Notes: a model not told the origin generated them from the letters alone. Numbered from the stretch's first letter, positions 40,472 through 49,567 are shown. The stretch: 64,000 nt of DNA from Paenarthrobacter histidinolovorans (GCF_014647595.1 NZ_BMPM01000005.1:248001-312000); one strand, 5' to 3'. Made by a program: numbers and translations.

Positions 40472-41689
40472 CTACCCCCTGTGTGACGCCCGCTTCGTTG
40501 CCAATGCCAGGAACGCCGCCATCAGGAGGATCGCGGCACTGGCCAGGAAAGTGCTTTCAAAACCAAGCGAATCGAACAGGACCCCGCCAACCGTGGAGCC
40601 CAGGGCGATGCAGGTCTGGACGACTGCCACCATGAGCCCACCGCCTTGTTCGGCGTTGTGTGGCATCGCCTGCGCCACCCAGCTCCACCAGCCCACCGGA
40701 GCAGACGTTCCCAACAGCCCCCAGAAACCCAACAGGACAACGACGACAGCGAACACGCCACCGAACGGAATCAATGCCACCGCCACCAGGGCCATGATGA
40801 CGGGGATAACCACGAGTGTCCGGTACAGGCCGGATCCCAGGAACCGGCCGATGAGCATGGTTCCGGCGAACCCGGACACGCCCATCACCAGCAACACCAG
40901 GGACACCACCGGACCGTCAATGTGGGTCACAGTTTCCAGGAAAGGCCGTACGTAGGTGAAGAGGATGAACTGGCCCATGAAGAAGCTCCCGCAGGCGGCC
41001 ATGCCCCATGCGACAGTCCGGTCCTTGAAAGCGGTGAAGATTCGGAGGATGTCACGGGCCTTTGTCCTGCTGACCGGCGCTGCGAGGGACGGCAAGGAAA
41101 TCCACAGCCACACCACACAAACCGCAGAGACCGGCACCAGGCAAAGAAACGCTCCCCGCCAGCCGATGAACGAGCCCAGATAACTGCCAAGCGGCGCCGC
41201 CAGGACGGTGGCCAGTGCGTTGCCGCCGTTGACGATCGCCAGCGCGCGGGGGACCTGCGGCGGGGCGACCAGCCGTATGGCGGTGGCAGCGGACATGGAC
41301 CAGAAACCGCCGATCACAACACCAATGGATGCCCGGCCCAGCATGAATGGCAGGTACCCCGGGGCCAAGGCGATCAGGGCCCCGGAGGCCCCCATCAGCA
41401 CGGTCAGCCCGATCAACAGCGTGCGCCGGTCCAGGCGGCCCGCCAGCGTGGAAACCGAAAGGCTGGTGAGGACGGCAAACAATCCGGAGATAGCGATTCC
41501 CTGGCCAACCAGTCCCTCGGAAACCTGCAGGTCCGCGGCCATCGGAGTGAGCAGGCTGACAGGCATGAATTCGGATGCCACCACGGCAAACGCTCCAAAT
41601 GACATGGCGAAGACACCACCCCATCGGCTCACGGGCTGTGGGGTGTCCTTGGGTGCGCCGGGCGCGGCGGTACGCGTATCTGCTGACAT
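40472..41689 (-). CDS. MFS transporter, AraJ/YdhP-like
   Basis: This 405-residue protein has twelve helices. Motif A-like sequences are 'GRLDRRTLLIGLTVLMGASGALIALAP' and GRFLGSGLYRTL; 'ASEFMPVSLLTPMAADLQVSEGLVGQGIA' is the typical start of the DHA1 sugar/drug efflux group. The ATG at 41689 has GAGAGG about eight bases upstream. A TATAAA -10 box on the minus strand (41758-41763) overlaps the palindromes before the divergent XRE gene, so that regulator probably controls this transporter. Confidence 0.87.
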   Translation of the reverse strand: MSADTRTAAPGAPKDTPQPVSRWGGVFAMSFGAFAVVASEFMPVSLLTPMAADLQVSEGLVGQGIAISGLFAVLTSLSVSTLAGRLDRRTLLIGLTVLMGASGALIALAPGYLPFMLGRASIGVVIGGFWSMSAATAIRLVAPPQVPRALAIVNGGNALATVLAAPLGSYLGSFIGWRGAFLCLVPVSAVCVVWLWISLPSLAAPVSRTKARDILRIFTAFKDRTVAWGMAACGSFFMGQFILFTYVRPFLETVTHIDGPVVSLVLLVMGVSGFAGTMLIGRFLGSGLYRTLVVIPVIMALVAVALIPFGGVFAVVVVLLGFWGLLGTSAPVGWWSWVAQAMPHNAEQGGGLMVAVVQTCIALGSTVGGVLFDSLGFESTFLASAAILLMAAFLALATKRASHRG

Positions 41690-41753
41690 GGTTTGGCCTC
41701 TCAGATGAACAACTGGATCCATCGGACCATGGTTCGGCGGACAGGTGGGAGGG

Positions 41754-41780
41754 CCCGTTTATACGGGTTCCAACAGAACC
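41754..41780. promoter_or_regulatory. Two adjacent palindromes between MFS and XRE genes
   Basis: CCCGT-TTAT-ACGGG (41754-41767) is followed at once by GGTTC-CAACA-GAACC (41766-41780), both perfect. They cover the TATAAA -10 box of the minus-strand MFS gene and lie about 40 bases before the XRE start. Confidence 0.55.
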
Positions 41781-41804
41781 TCTCACCACAAGCAATGGGC
41801 GTCG

Positions 41805-41810
41805 TAACGT
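41805..41810 (+). promoter_or_regulatory. -10 box of a probable leaderless promoter
   Basis: TAACGT lies seven bases before the ATG at 41818. A GGAGG is two bases before the start, too close to act as a ribosome binding site. Confidence 0.4.
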
Positions 41811-41817
41811 GGAGGGC

Positions 41818-42696
41818 ATGGACAATCGGTCGGAGGTGCGGGAGTTCCTGATGTCCCGCCGCGCACGCATTACCCCGGAGCAGGCAGGCATCGAAGCTTT
41901 CGGCATCCGACGCCGGGTGACCGGCCTGCGGCGCGATGAAGTAGCGCGGCTTGCGGGCGTCAGTATCGACTACTACATCCGGTTGGAGCGGGGAAACCTC
42001 TCCGGCGTATCGGACAGTGTCCTGGACGCTATCGGTGGGGCACTGCAGCTCGACCGAGCGGAGCTCGACCACCTCTACGACCTCGCACGGACAGCCAACC
42101 GGGGTGGGCGGACGACCGTGAAGAAGGCAGCCCGCACGATCGATCCCGCCCTGCAGTATTTTCTGGACTCCATCACGGGCGCACCGGCCCTGATCTCCAA
42201 CAACCGCATGGATGTGGTTGCGGCGAATGCGCTGGGTTACGCCATGTACTTCGACCTCTTCCGGAGCACGGCGGGGCCCGCAAACCATTCCCGGTTCATC
42301 TTCCTGGATCCCCGGGGACGGGAGTTCTACCCTGACTGGAACCGTGCCGCGAACACCAACGTGGAAATCCTGCGCCGCCACGCCGGCCGCTTCCCCCATG
42401 ACAAGGCAATCGCCGAACTCGTGGGTGAGCTCTCCATGCGGAGCGAGGAGTTCCGGACCCTGTGGGCTGCCCATAACGTCCGGCGGCACCGCTCGGGAAT
42501 GAAAACCTTCCAGCACCCGGTGGTTGGATCGCTCGAACTGACCTACCAGCAGCTCGAACTCGACGAGGATACGGGCCTTCACGTCACCGTCTACCCGGCC
42601 GTCCCGGGGAGTGCCAGCGAGGAAGGCTTGAAACTCCTGGCGTCCTGGGCGGCTACCGAAAACGTCGTCGAGAAAGCCACCTCAAACACGCCCTGA
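41818..42696 (+). CDS. XRE family regulator with MmyB-like ligand domain
   Basis: This 292-residue protein has an N-terminal XRE HTH (VTGLRRDEVARLAGVSIDYYIRLERGNLSGVS) and a PAS-like MmyB ligand domain (from LQYFLDSITGAPALISNNRMDVVAANALG to the C-terminus), the common actinobacterial form. 'LFLDP-x-x-[RE]-x-F-Y-[PD]-DW' is clearly seen as FLDPRGREFYPDW. These regulators typically repress an adjacent, divergent gene; here an MFS exporter. The cupin gene that follows by 18 bases is probably part of the same operon. Confidence 0.9.
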   Translation: MDNRSEVREFLMSRRARITPEQAGIEAFGIRRRVTGLRRDEVARLAGVSIDYYIRLERGNLSGVSDSVLDAIGGALQLDRAELDHLYDLARTANRGGRTTVKKAARTIDPALQYFLDSITGAPALISNNRMDVVAANALGYAMYFDLFRSTAGPANHSRFIFLDPRGREFYPDWNRAANTNVEILRRHAGRFPHDKAIAELVGELSMRSEEFRTLWAAHNVRRHRSGMKTFQHPVVGSLELTYQQLELDEDTGLHVTVYPAVPGSASEEGLKLLASWAATENVVEKATSNTP

Positions 42697-42714
42697 GTCA
42701 CAAAGGAGCAAGAC

Positions 42715-43110
42715 ATGAAATATACGAAAAGCGGGAACCAGACAGCAGCCGGTCCCAAGGAATGGTTCACCGGAACTGTCCAGATCGACGGCATCAGGAA
42801 CCCGGATGAGCAATCAGCCATCGGCTGCGCCCACGTCCGTTTCGCGCCCGGTGCACGGACTGCCTGGCACCACCACCCCAAGGGACAAACCCTGTATGTC
42901 ACCGACGGAATAGGGCTGGTTGCACGCAGGGGCGGGCACATCCAGGAGATCCGTCCGGGTGACGTCGTTTACATCGAGCCCGGCGAAGAACACTGGCATG
43001 GCGCCACTTCGGACCGCTTCATGGCACACATTGCCATGCAGGAAGCGGACCAGGACGGCCAGGTCGTGACCTGGCTGGAACACGTCACGGACCAGGACTA
43101 CGGCGCCTGA
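42715..43110 (+). CDS. Cupin domain protein
   Basis: This 131-residue single-cupin protein has motif 1 as TAWHHHPKGQTLYVTDGIG, with the His-His-x4-Gln and a later Asp/Glu position, and motif 2 as 'PGDVVYIEPGEEHWHGA', where the final His completes the metal site. Similar proteins include carboxymuconolactone decarboxylase-associated cupins and quercetinase-like enzymes. An AAAGGAG site precedes the ATG. It sits with an XRE regulator and an MFS exporter, which suggests a small detoxification unit. Confidence 0.85.
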   Translation: MKYTKSGNQTAAGPKEWFTGTVQIDGIRNPDEQSAIGCAHVRFAPGARTAWHHHPKGQTLYVTDGIGLVARRGGHIQEIRPGDVVYIEPGEEHWHGATSDRFMAHIAMQEADQDGQVVTWLEHVTDQDYGA

Positions 43111-43205
43111 CGAGTTCTTTCCTGGCATAACCGCCGCTGCGGCTGCGGTCCTTCGCCGCGTCGTGTCCCGCCGATTCTCCTGCTGGCCCTTAGGCTGGCC
43201 GGTGA

Positions 43206-44354
43206 ATGGGGGATTCGATGTTGGATTTGTTGAGCATGAAACTTGCTCTTGCTGTTGTGACGTTGACGCTGTGGGTGCTTTTCCTGGGCTCTTACCGGAG
43301 GACCCGCTCGCTCTACAGCGCGTACTGGTGCGCTGCACTGGGCTGCTGGTTGGCGGGGAACGTGGCGTACTGGTTGAAGGAAACCGACTGGGGATGGGCA
43401 TCCAGCCCCCTGGGCAATGCGCTTTCTGTCGCGGGTGCTTTCGGTGTCTGGGCGGGGTTCCGCTCCTTGCGGAACCTGGGGACGCCGTTGTGGCTGTTGT
43501 TTGCCGCTCCGGCGGTTACGGCCTCGGCGACCGTTATTGAAACCGATCCCGACGGCGCGTGGCAGGGCGGGTTGGTGTATTTCGCTTTGATGGCCACCGG
43601 AATGGCGCTCGCCGCCCGGGAACTGGCCTTGCTGAAGTCGCGGGCCTCGCAAGCACACAGGCCGCTGCTGGTTGTCGCTGCTGTCCTGGTGGCCTATTTC
43701 GGTTGTCGCATTGTGGTCTATGCCGTAGCCGGGCCGGACAGTGGGGTGCTGCATTCCTACTTCAGCCCGGCCGTGACGTGTTTGCTGCTGATCATGTTGC
43801 TGGTCCTGGTTTCATTCAGCATGACCGCGCTCAACAACCACCAGCTCATCACGAGGCTCAATGAACGCGCTACGCGTGACGGCTTAACCGGCTTGCTGAA
43901 TCGCGAGGCATTCATGGAATTGGCTGGGCAGGAGCTCGCTGCCCTGCAAACGGCAGGAAGGTCGGCGGCCGTTGTCCTGGCCGACCTTGATCACTTCAAG
44001 TCCGTGAACGATACCCACGGGCACGCTGCGGGGGACGCTGCCATCCGGGCGTTTGCCATCGCCTGCAAGGGATCCTTGCGCCGGACCGACCTGGTGGGCC
44101 GATACGGAGGGGAGGAGTTTGTCATCTTCCTCCCGGGCGCCGACGAGGTCGCGGCGGAGGCCATCACTACCGAGATCAGCCGGCGCCTGGCAGCTGCACC
44201 GGCACCTGATGGGCTGGAATTTCCCACTGTCAGCTACGGGATTTCTTCTACTCCCATTGCCGGGTCAACGCTGGCGCAATTGATCCACACAGCCGACGGG
44301 GCCCTTTACCAAGCCAAAGCAGCCGGAAGGAACCGGGCTTTCACGGCACAATGA
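43206..44354 (+). CDS. Membrane diguanylate cyclase (GGDEF)
   Basis: This 382-residue protein has about seven N-terminal membrane helices (residues 1-205) and a C-terminal GGDEF domain. The signature reads GRYGGEEFVIFLPG, a functional GG[DE]EF. Substrate contacts are DLDHFKSVNDTHGHAAGD. No RxxD inhibition site could be confirmed and no EAL domain follows. It should make cyclic di-GMP in response to a membrane signal. A TAGGCT box at 43191 lies nine bases before the ATG. Confidence 0.9.
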   Translation: MGDSMLDLLSMKLALAVVTLTLWVLFLGSYRRTRSLYSAYWCAALGCWLAGNVAYWLKETDWGWASSPLGNALSVAGAFGVWAGFRSLRNLGTPLWLLFAAPAVTASATVIETDPDGAWQGGLVYFALMATGMALAARELALLKSRASQAHRPLLVVAAVLVAYFGCRIVVYAVAGPDSGVLHSYFSPAVTCLLLIMLLVLVSFSMTALNNHQLITRLNERATRDGLTGLLNREAFMELAGQELAALQTAGRSAAVVLADLDHFKSVNDTHGHAAGDAAIRAFAIACKGSLRRTDLVGRYGGEEFVIFLPGADEVAAEAITTEISRRLAAAPAPDGLEFPTVSYGISSTPIAGSTLAQLIHTADGALYQAKAAGRNRAFTAQ

Positions 44355-44406
44355 CGTTGCCCGCCCGGCCACTCCCTCGGCCCGGCTCTGCTGACCGCAC
44401 AGCCCG

Positions 44407-45393
44407 CTAAGGGGAGAAGGGGTGTACGAATCCCAAGGTTGCCCGTCCTTCCTCGTCAATGGGGTGGCCCAAGTGCTTGCTCATTCGAAACACGACGCTC
44501 CTGTCCACAATCCTGGCGCTCGGAACGGCAGCTTCAAGCGCGGCCTCAAAGCGCATGACGTCGGTCATCTCCCGCAGCCACACGGCAACGACGAGGTTGT
44601 ATTGACTTGCTACGGCGAGAGCTGTCCGAGCTTCGGGAATCTGGGCCATCAGGCCACGCATTTGCTGAATGTGCTTGGCGGCGGTGCGCACAAAGTACCA
44701 GGCGTAGACGGGCCAGCCCGTAACGGTGCGGGCCACGTCCGTTCGTATCCGAAGGCGGCCATCCGACCTCAGCCGGGCCAGTCCGTCAGAAACGCGTTGT
44801 TCGCTGAGTCCGTGTTCGGCTGCGATACGGCTTACCGGACGACGCCCATCCTCCATCAGGCAGTGCCGGAGCGCTGCCTCGACGTCGGGGTGCACGGTCC
44901 GTGGGGCGCGGGCCCTTGGCGGTTTCGGCTTCCCGACTCTGCTGGCTTCGCCGGGAGTGAGCGCCCGCAACCTCCAATCGGAGGCTTCCATGATCAGTTC
45001 GGTCACCAGGTGGGTCTGTGTGTTCCGGACTCCGTCGAGTGCACCGATTTGATTGGTCACCACGTCCCAAATGGCCAGCGGGTTGTCTCCGAGCACTGTG
45101 GCCAGCAAGTCCCGGCCACCTGAGGTGTGGTCGAGCGTCATGATGGCCGGAATCCTGGTCAGCTCCCGGGCCACCTGGCCTGTGTGTTGCGGCATGCAGG
45201 TGATATCCACCAGGGCAGTGGCACCGCCGGGAAAGATTCCGGTGACCCAGGCGAGTCCCCGTTCACGAAGCTGCTCCCAGCGCCGGGCAAGCGTCACGGC
45301 GTCCACGCCAATCACCGGAGCCAGCTCACTCCACGGAGCCCTGCCCTCGATCTGCAAAGCATGGATGATGCGCTCATCAAGAGGGTCCAGCAT
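44407..45393 (-). CDS. Double Lrp/AsnC-type transcriptional regulator
   Basis: This 328-residue protein has two AsnC-type modules in tandem: an N-terminal HTH (LDERIIHALQIEGRAPWSELAPVIG), a ligand domain, a second HTH (DVEAALRHCLMEDGRRPVSRIAAEHGLSEQRVSDGLARL) and a second ligand domain. This doubled form is a known actinobacterial variant. The ATG at 45393 has an AGGA sequence five bases before it; an ATG at 45405 is an alternative. The frame open to 45885 is not coding beyond this. It is divergent from an MFS transporter gene and an M20 amidohydrolase gene and probably controls them. Confidence 0.87.
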   Translation of the reverse strand: MLDPLDERIIHALQIEGRAPWSELAPVIGVDAVTLARRWEQLRERGLAWVTGIFPGGATALVDITCMPQHTGQVARELTRIPAIMTLDHTSGGRDLLATVLGDNPLAIWDVVTNQIGALDGVRNTQTHLVTELIMEASDWRLRALTPGEASRVGKPKPPRARAPRTVHPDVEAALRHCLMEDGRRPVSRIAAEHGLSEQRVSDGLARLRSDGRLRIRTDVARTVTGWPVYAWYFVRTAAKHIQQMRGLMAQIPEARTALAVASQYNLVVAVWLREMTDVMRFEAALEAAVPSARIVDRSVVFRMSKHLGHPIDEEGRATLGFVHPFSP

Positions 45394-45507
45394 GTATTCC
45401 TGCATGAAGAAAACGATATACAGGGAAAGCTTCAATTTCATCCAATGGAAACACGGCACTTCCATCATGGTGTGATCCCGTTCACTTCTCATCACATCGG
45501 AGCGCAC

Positions 45508-46965
45508 ATGCGTACAACTGTGCAGAAATCCACAGCTGCCGGAGCCGTTGGCTTCCTGGTTGTCATGGAGCTTGGCAGCGGCATCCTGCAAGGCTGGTTG
45601 AGTCCCTTGTTTTCCTCGATTGGCGAACACCACGGCGTCTCGGCAGCCTCGCTCAACTGGATCAGTGCCGCCTACCTGCTGGCGACGGTCCTGGTTGTCC
45701 CCCTCCTTTCCAAGCTCGGTGACATCCACGGCCATAAACGCATCCTCATGATCGCCACCGCAATCGTTGCGGCGGCGTCGGTCCTGGTTGCCTTCGCGCC
45801 GAACTTCGAACTGTTCCTGCTGGGCCGGGCCATCCAGGCTCCGCTTGCCGTGTTCCTGCCGCTTGAATTCGCCATCGTCCACCAACGCGACTCCGAGCGC
45901 TCAGGCCGGAGCATCGGCAGACTCGTCGCGGCGCTTACCCTCGGCGCCACGATCGGCGGTCTCCTGTCCGGTATTGTCCTGGACACCGTTGGCAGCCTCC
46001 CCCTGACCTTATTGCTCCCTGCAATCTTCATGGCCTTGTGCATCCCGGGCATCGCCGTCTTCGTCAAGGAATCTCCCATCCGCAGCAAGGGCAAGGTGGA
46101 CTACCTCGGCGCTGTACTTCTGGGCGGTGGCTTAGTAGCGGTTCTTGGCGGCGCGTCAAACCTCGCCACCTGGCCTCCGCTGGCGGTTGGTGCATCAATG
46201 CTGGTGGGCGGTGTCCTGCTTGTGGCTTGGGTAATTTCCGCTCGCCGAGTGGAGCACCCACTGGTGGACCTCAACATGCTGCTTCGAGGAGGCATCGGCC
46301 TGCCCATCCTGGTTGCTTTCCTGTTCGGTGCGCAGCTGTTTGGAGCCCAGGCACCCATTTCTGTCTATCTCCGTTCGGATCCTGCGACCCTGGGATTCGG
46401 CTTCGGTGCCGCTGCGTCCGCTGCGGGGATCCTGCTTAGCATCATGGCGTTGTCGGCCTTCCTTGGAGCAACCTTCGCGGACCGGGTATCCCGCAGTCTG
46501 GGCGGCCCCCGAACGGTCGCCTTCGGCGGCTTCCTGGGAGCCGTGGCCTACGTGCTCATGATCCTGGCGCCCGGCACCTTGGTCACTTTCACGGTGTGGT
46601 TGGTAGTGGCCGGCCTTGGCACAGGCGTGGTCAGCGGGACCCTCCCCACGCTGGTGGTGCAGCGTGCGGCTTCCGATTCCGTGGGCATCGCTTCCGGTTT
46701 GTACAACACGGCCCGCACCGCGGCAGGTGGAGTGGCCGGTGCACTTTTTGCCCTGTTGATGTCAGCCCTTGCCACCCCTGCAGCATCAGGCACCCGCGTC
46801 TCCACGCAAGTGTCCTTCCACGCCGTTTGGTGGATTTGCGCCGGGCTAAGCGTCCTCTTCGCAGTGGCGGTGCTTTTCATCCGGCAGGCAAAAGCGGTGC
46901 CCGAAACGCCCACCCAGGACCGCGGGGATCCCGTGGCCACCGCCGAACTCGAACCAGCCCAGTGA
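45508..46965 (+). CDS. MFS transporter, DHA2-like
   Basis: This 485-residue protein has fourteen predicted helices. The motif A-like loop reads SKLGDIHGHKRILMIATAIVAAASVLVAFAPN, and motif C-like sequence lies in the fifth helix (LGATIGGLLSGIVLD). The length and the extra central helices fit the 14-TM drug:H+ antiporter group. The ATG at 45508 begins the first hydrophobic segment; the frame open from 45127 overlaps the Lrp-type gene and has no support. It is probably co-transcribed with the M20 gene 48 bases downstream. Confidence 0.86.
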   Translation: MRTTVQKSTAAGAVGFLVVMELGSGILQGWLSPLFSSIGEHHGVSAASLNWISAAYLLATVLVVPLLSKLGDIHGHKRILMIATAIVAAASVLVAFAPNFELFLLGRAIQAPLAVFLPLEFAIVHQRDSERSGRSIGRLVAALTLGATIGGLLSGIVLDTVGSLPLTLLLPAIFMALCIPGIAVFVKESPIRSKGKVDYLGAVLLGGGLVAVLGGASNLATWPPLAVGASMLVGGVLLVAWVISARRVEHPLVDLNMLLRGGIGLPILVAFLFGAQLFGAQAPISVYLRSDPATLGFGFGAAASAAGILLSIMALSAFLGATFADRVSRSLGGPRTVAFGGFLGAVAYVLMILAPGTLVTFTVWLVVAGLGTGVVSGTLPTLVVQRAASDSVGIASGLYNTARTAAGGVAGALFALLMSALATPAASGTRVSTQVSFHAVWWICAGLSVLFAVAVLFIRQAKAVPETPTQDRGDPVATAELEPAQ

Positions 46966-47013
46966 GCTCCAGCAGCCGCTGAACCCCACTGACAACCAGA
47001 GAAGGAAAAGACC

Positions 47014-48243
47014 ATGACCATATCCATCGACATCACGTCCAAGGAAACCCTGCGTGACGCCGTACGCGAGGCTGCGTCCGCCGTCGTACCTACCGTCCTG
47101 GAACTCAGCCACAAAGTGCACGCGCTGGCAGAGATTTCCTGGGAGGAACACGAGTCTGCGGCGGCCGTGGCCGCTGTCCTGCGCGACGGCGGCTTCGATG
47201 TCACCGAACGCGCTTACGGAATTCCGACGGCGGTCGAGGCAACGTACGGTGCCGGCGAACTGACTGTGGTGATCTGCGCCGAATACGACGCCCTGCCTGA
47301 AGTAGGGCACGCCTGCGGGCACAACATCATCGCGGCGGCCGGCGTCGGTGCGGCCTTGGCGCTCAAGCCCGTGGCCGATGCTGCGGGGTTGCGCATCAAA
47401 GTCCTCGGAACTCCCGCCGAAGAGCACGGCGGCGGCAAGGTCTCCCTCCTGCAGGCCGGTGCGTGGGAGGACGCCGCCTTTTCGCTGATGGTGCATGGCA
47501 TGACCGGGACGGAACGCAGCGCCAAGGCATTCAGCATGGCCGCTGTGGAACGGTTCGAAGTGAACTACAAAGGCAGCGAGGCCCACGCTGCTGGAGCCCC
47601 GGACAAAGCCATCAACGCCGGTGCCGCTGCAAGCCTGGCGTTGATGAACCTGGCCGTCCTGCGTCAGCACCTTCCCGAAAATGCGAACACAAACGCCTTC
47701 ATATCCCACGGAGGCGGGGCTACCAACGTCATTGCCGGAGACTCAACGGTCCAGGTGGAAGTGCGCGCAGGGGATGTTGACGTGTGGCGGGATCTCAAAC
47801 GCCGGGTCCTTGCTTGCTTTGAAGGCGCGGCGATCGCCACGGGATGCACCTGGACCCACCGGCAGACCGAGCATCCCTACGCCCCGATCGACACGCACGG
47901 CGGACTGGGTGATCTGTGGGACGCCAACATGGAAGGCATTGGACGACCGGTGGACCACACTCCGGTCTTCGGCGGCGGTTCCTCGGACATGGGCAACGTG
48001 TCGCAGGTGCTTCCTTCCGTTCACGGCATGGTGGTGGTCCGCAACAGCACCGCCGTCCCGCACCACCCGGATTTCACAGCCGATGCCATCACCCCTGAAG
48101 CCGACGACGCCGTGGTGGATGGCGCCATGGTTATTGCCTTGACGGTGTTGGACGCCGCATTGGATCCGCAGCTCCGCGCTGAATTGCTGGAACTGCAGGC
48201 CGCACGCGAGCCGGGGGCCACGACCGTAACTTTGCAGGCATAA
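47014..48243 (+). CDS. M20 family amidohydrolase
   Basis: This 409-residue, zinc-dependent M20D hydrolase has metal-site motifs EYDALPEVGHACGHNIIAAA (His and Asp), GTPAEEHGGGK (Glu) and a late PHHPDF His. The HACGHN form is typical of the AbgB and amidohydrolase subgroup, which cleaves p-aminobenzoyl-glutamate, indole-acetyl-amino acids or related amides. With the MFS transporter and the double AsnC regulator it may make up a unit for an acyl-amino acid. The ATG has an AGAAGGAAA site upstream. Confidence 0.88.
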   Translation: MTISIDITSKETLRDAVREAASAVVPTVLELSHKVHALAEISWEEHESAAAVAAVLRDGGFDVTERAYGIPTAVEATYGAGELTVVICAEYDALPEVGHACGHNIIAAAGVGAALALKPVADAAGLRIKVLGTPAEEHGGGKVSLLQAGAWEDAAFSLMVHGMTGTERSAKAFSMAAVERFEVNYKGSEAHAAGAPDKAINAGAAASLALMNLAVLRQHLPENANTNAFISHGGGATNVIAGDSTVQVEVRAGDVDVWRDLKRRVLACFEGAAIATGCTWTHRQTEHPYAPIDTHGGLGDLWDANMEGIGRPVDHTPVFGGGSSDMGNVSQVLPSVHGMVVVRNSTAVPHHPDFTADAITPEADDAVVDGAMVIALTVLDAALDPQLRAELLELQAAREPGATTVTLQA

Positions 48244-48252
48244 GAGTCTGTA

Positions 48253-48287
48253 GCGCCCGCGGCACCGTACGGCGGTGCCGCGGGCGC
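48253..48287 (+). terminator. Terminator after the M20 gene
   Basis: GCGCCCGCGGCACCG (48253-48267) pairs perfectly with 48273-48287 across a five-base loop and is followed by GCTTCT. Its stop-to-stem distance and GCGCGCTT tail resemble the terminators at 18355 and 33092. Confidence 0.8.
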
Positions 48288-48405
48288 GCTTCTCAGCAGT
48301 TCTGAGCGCCCTTCAGCGCAGATAACCAATACTGTGCCCCGCGATTGTCCACATAGCTCCAAAAAGCCATTGCCCTGCCCACCCCGCGATGGTTCGATGG
48401 GACTC

Positions 48406-49560
48406 ATGGCTACCGCAGAAAGTTATGTCCTGGCGATCGGGACCAAGAAAGGCCTGTGGCTGGCGACCAGCCCGGACCGAAAAGAATGGTCCCTCTCCGG
48501 TCCGCACTTCCTGATGAGCGAGATACCCAGCATCGGGATAGACACGCGGGACGGCAAAACACGGATCATGGTGGGTGTCCGGTCAGAGCACTGGGGTCCC
48601 ACCGTGGCACATTCAGACGACCTCGGCGCCACCTGGACCGAGCCCGAGCAAGGCGCCATCAAATTCCCGGACGGCACTGACGCCGCTTTGGAACGGGTCT
48701 GGCAGATCTACCCCGACGCCGACTCCCGACCGGGCGTGGTGTGGGCCGGTTGCGAGCCAATTTCCGTGTGGAAATCCACCGACGGCGGCGAGCACTTCGA
48801 GCTGAACCGCGGACTATGGGACCACCCCCACCGCAGCGAATGGGGTGCGGGCTACGGCGGCGCGGCGGCACACTCGATCGTGGTGGATCCATCCGGCGAG
48901 AAGGTCCACATCGCCATGAGTACGGGCGGCGTCTACAGGTCCCTCGACGGCGGAGCCTCCTGGGAGCCCCGGAACAAGGGCATTTCGGCGTACTTCATGC
49001 CCGACCCCAATCCCGAGTTCGGCCAGTGCGTCCACAAGATCGCGGCCGATGCTGCCGTCGAAGGCCGGCTGTACGCGCAGAATCATCACGGCGTGTACCG
49101 GACGGACGACAACGGCGAGAACTGGGACTCCATCGCAGAAGGGCTGCCCGCCGACTTCGGCTTTGTCATGCTCACACATCCGCGCCGGGAAGGCACGGCC
49201 TGGGTCATTCCGTTGAAGGCAGACGGCGAACGTATTCCACCAGGCAGCAAACTCAGCGTCCACCGCACAAGTGACGCGGGCAAAACGTGGAAAGAACTCC
49301 ACACAGGCCTGCCGGATCACGAATACAACGCGGTGCTCCGCGATGCGGCCTCCGTCGATACCGCCGAGCCCGTTGGCGTGTACTTCGGAACCCGCGGTGG
49401 TTCCGTCTATGCCAGCGCCGACGAGGGCGAGACCTTCAACGAAGTGGTCTCGCACCTGCCGGACGTGCTCTGCGTTCGTGCGGCGGTCGTTGTTGGAAGC
49501 GACGCCGGAGCAGCGGCCGCCGTCGAACAATCGGCAGTCAGCGCTCCGGTACCTGGTTAG
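48406..49560 (+). CDS. BNR/sialidase-like beta-propeller protein
   Basis: This 384-residue protein is built from repeats with Asp-box-type turns (S-x-D-x-G-x-T-W): SDDLGATWTEP, STDGGEHFEL, SLDGGASWEP, TDDNGENWDS, TSDAGKTWKEL and SADEGETFNEV. That gives at least six blades, as in sialidases and WD40-like BNR proteins, but no sialidase Arg triad or active-site Tyr-Glu pair was found. There is no signal peptide, so it is probably cytosolic. The ATG at 48406 is chosen over one at 48397 and a frame open to 48334. The gene after it, eight bases away, encodes a MoaD/ThiS-like protein, and they are likely to act together. Confidence 0.78.
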   Translation: MATAESYVLAIGTKKGLWLATSPDRKEWSLSGPHFLMSEIPSIGIDTRDGKTRIMVGVRSEHWGPTVAHSDDLGATWTEPEQGAIKFPDGTDAALERVWQIYPDADSRPGVVWAGCEPISVWKSTDGGEHFELNRGLWDHPHRSEWGAGYGGAAAHSIVVDPSGEKVHIAMSTGGVYRSLDGGASWEPRNKGISAYFMPDPNPEFGQCVHKIAADAAVEGRLYAQNHHGVYRTDDNGENWDSIAEGLPADFGFVMLTHPRREGTAWVIPLKADGERIPPGSKLSVHRTSDAGKTWKELHTGLPDHEYNAVLRDAASVDTAEPVGVYFGTRGGSVYASADEGETFNEVVSHLPDVLCVRAAVVVGSDAGAAAAVEQSAVSAPVPG

Positions 49561-49567
49561 GTCCGTT

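Noticed and set aside
45394..45885. Upstream extension of the double AsnC frame to 45885
   Set aside because: It would run through the divergent MFS gene and past a better start with an AGGA site at 45393.
48406..49560. True sialidase
   Set aside because: Asp-box turns are present but no arginine triad or catalytic Tyr-Glu pair was found, and there is no signal peptide.
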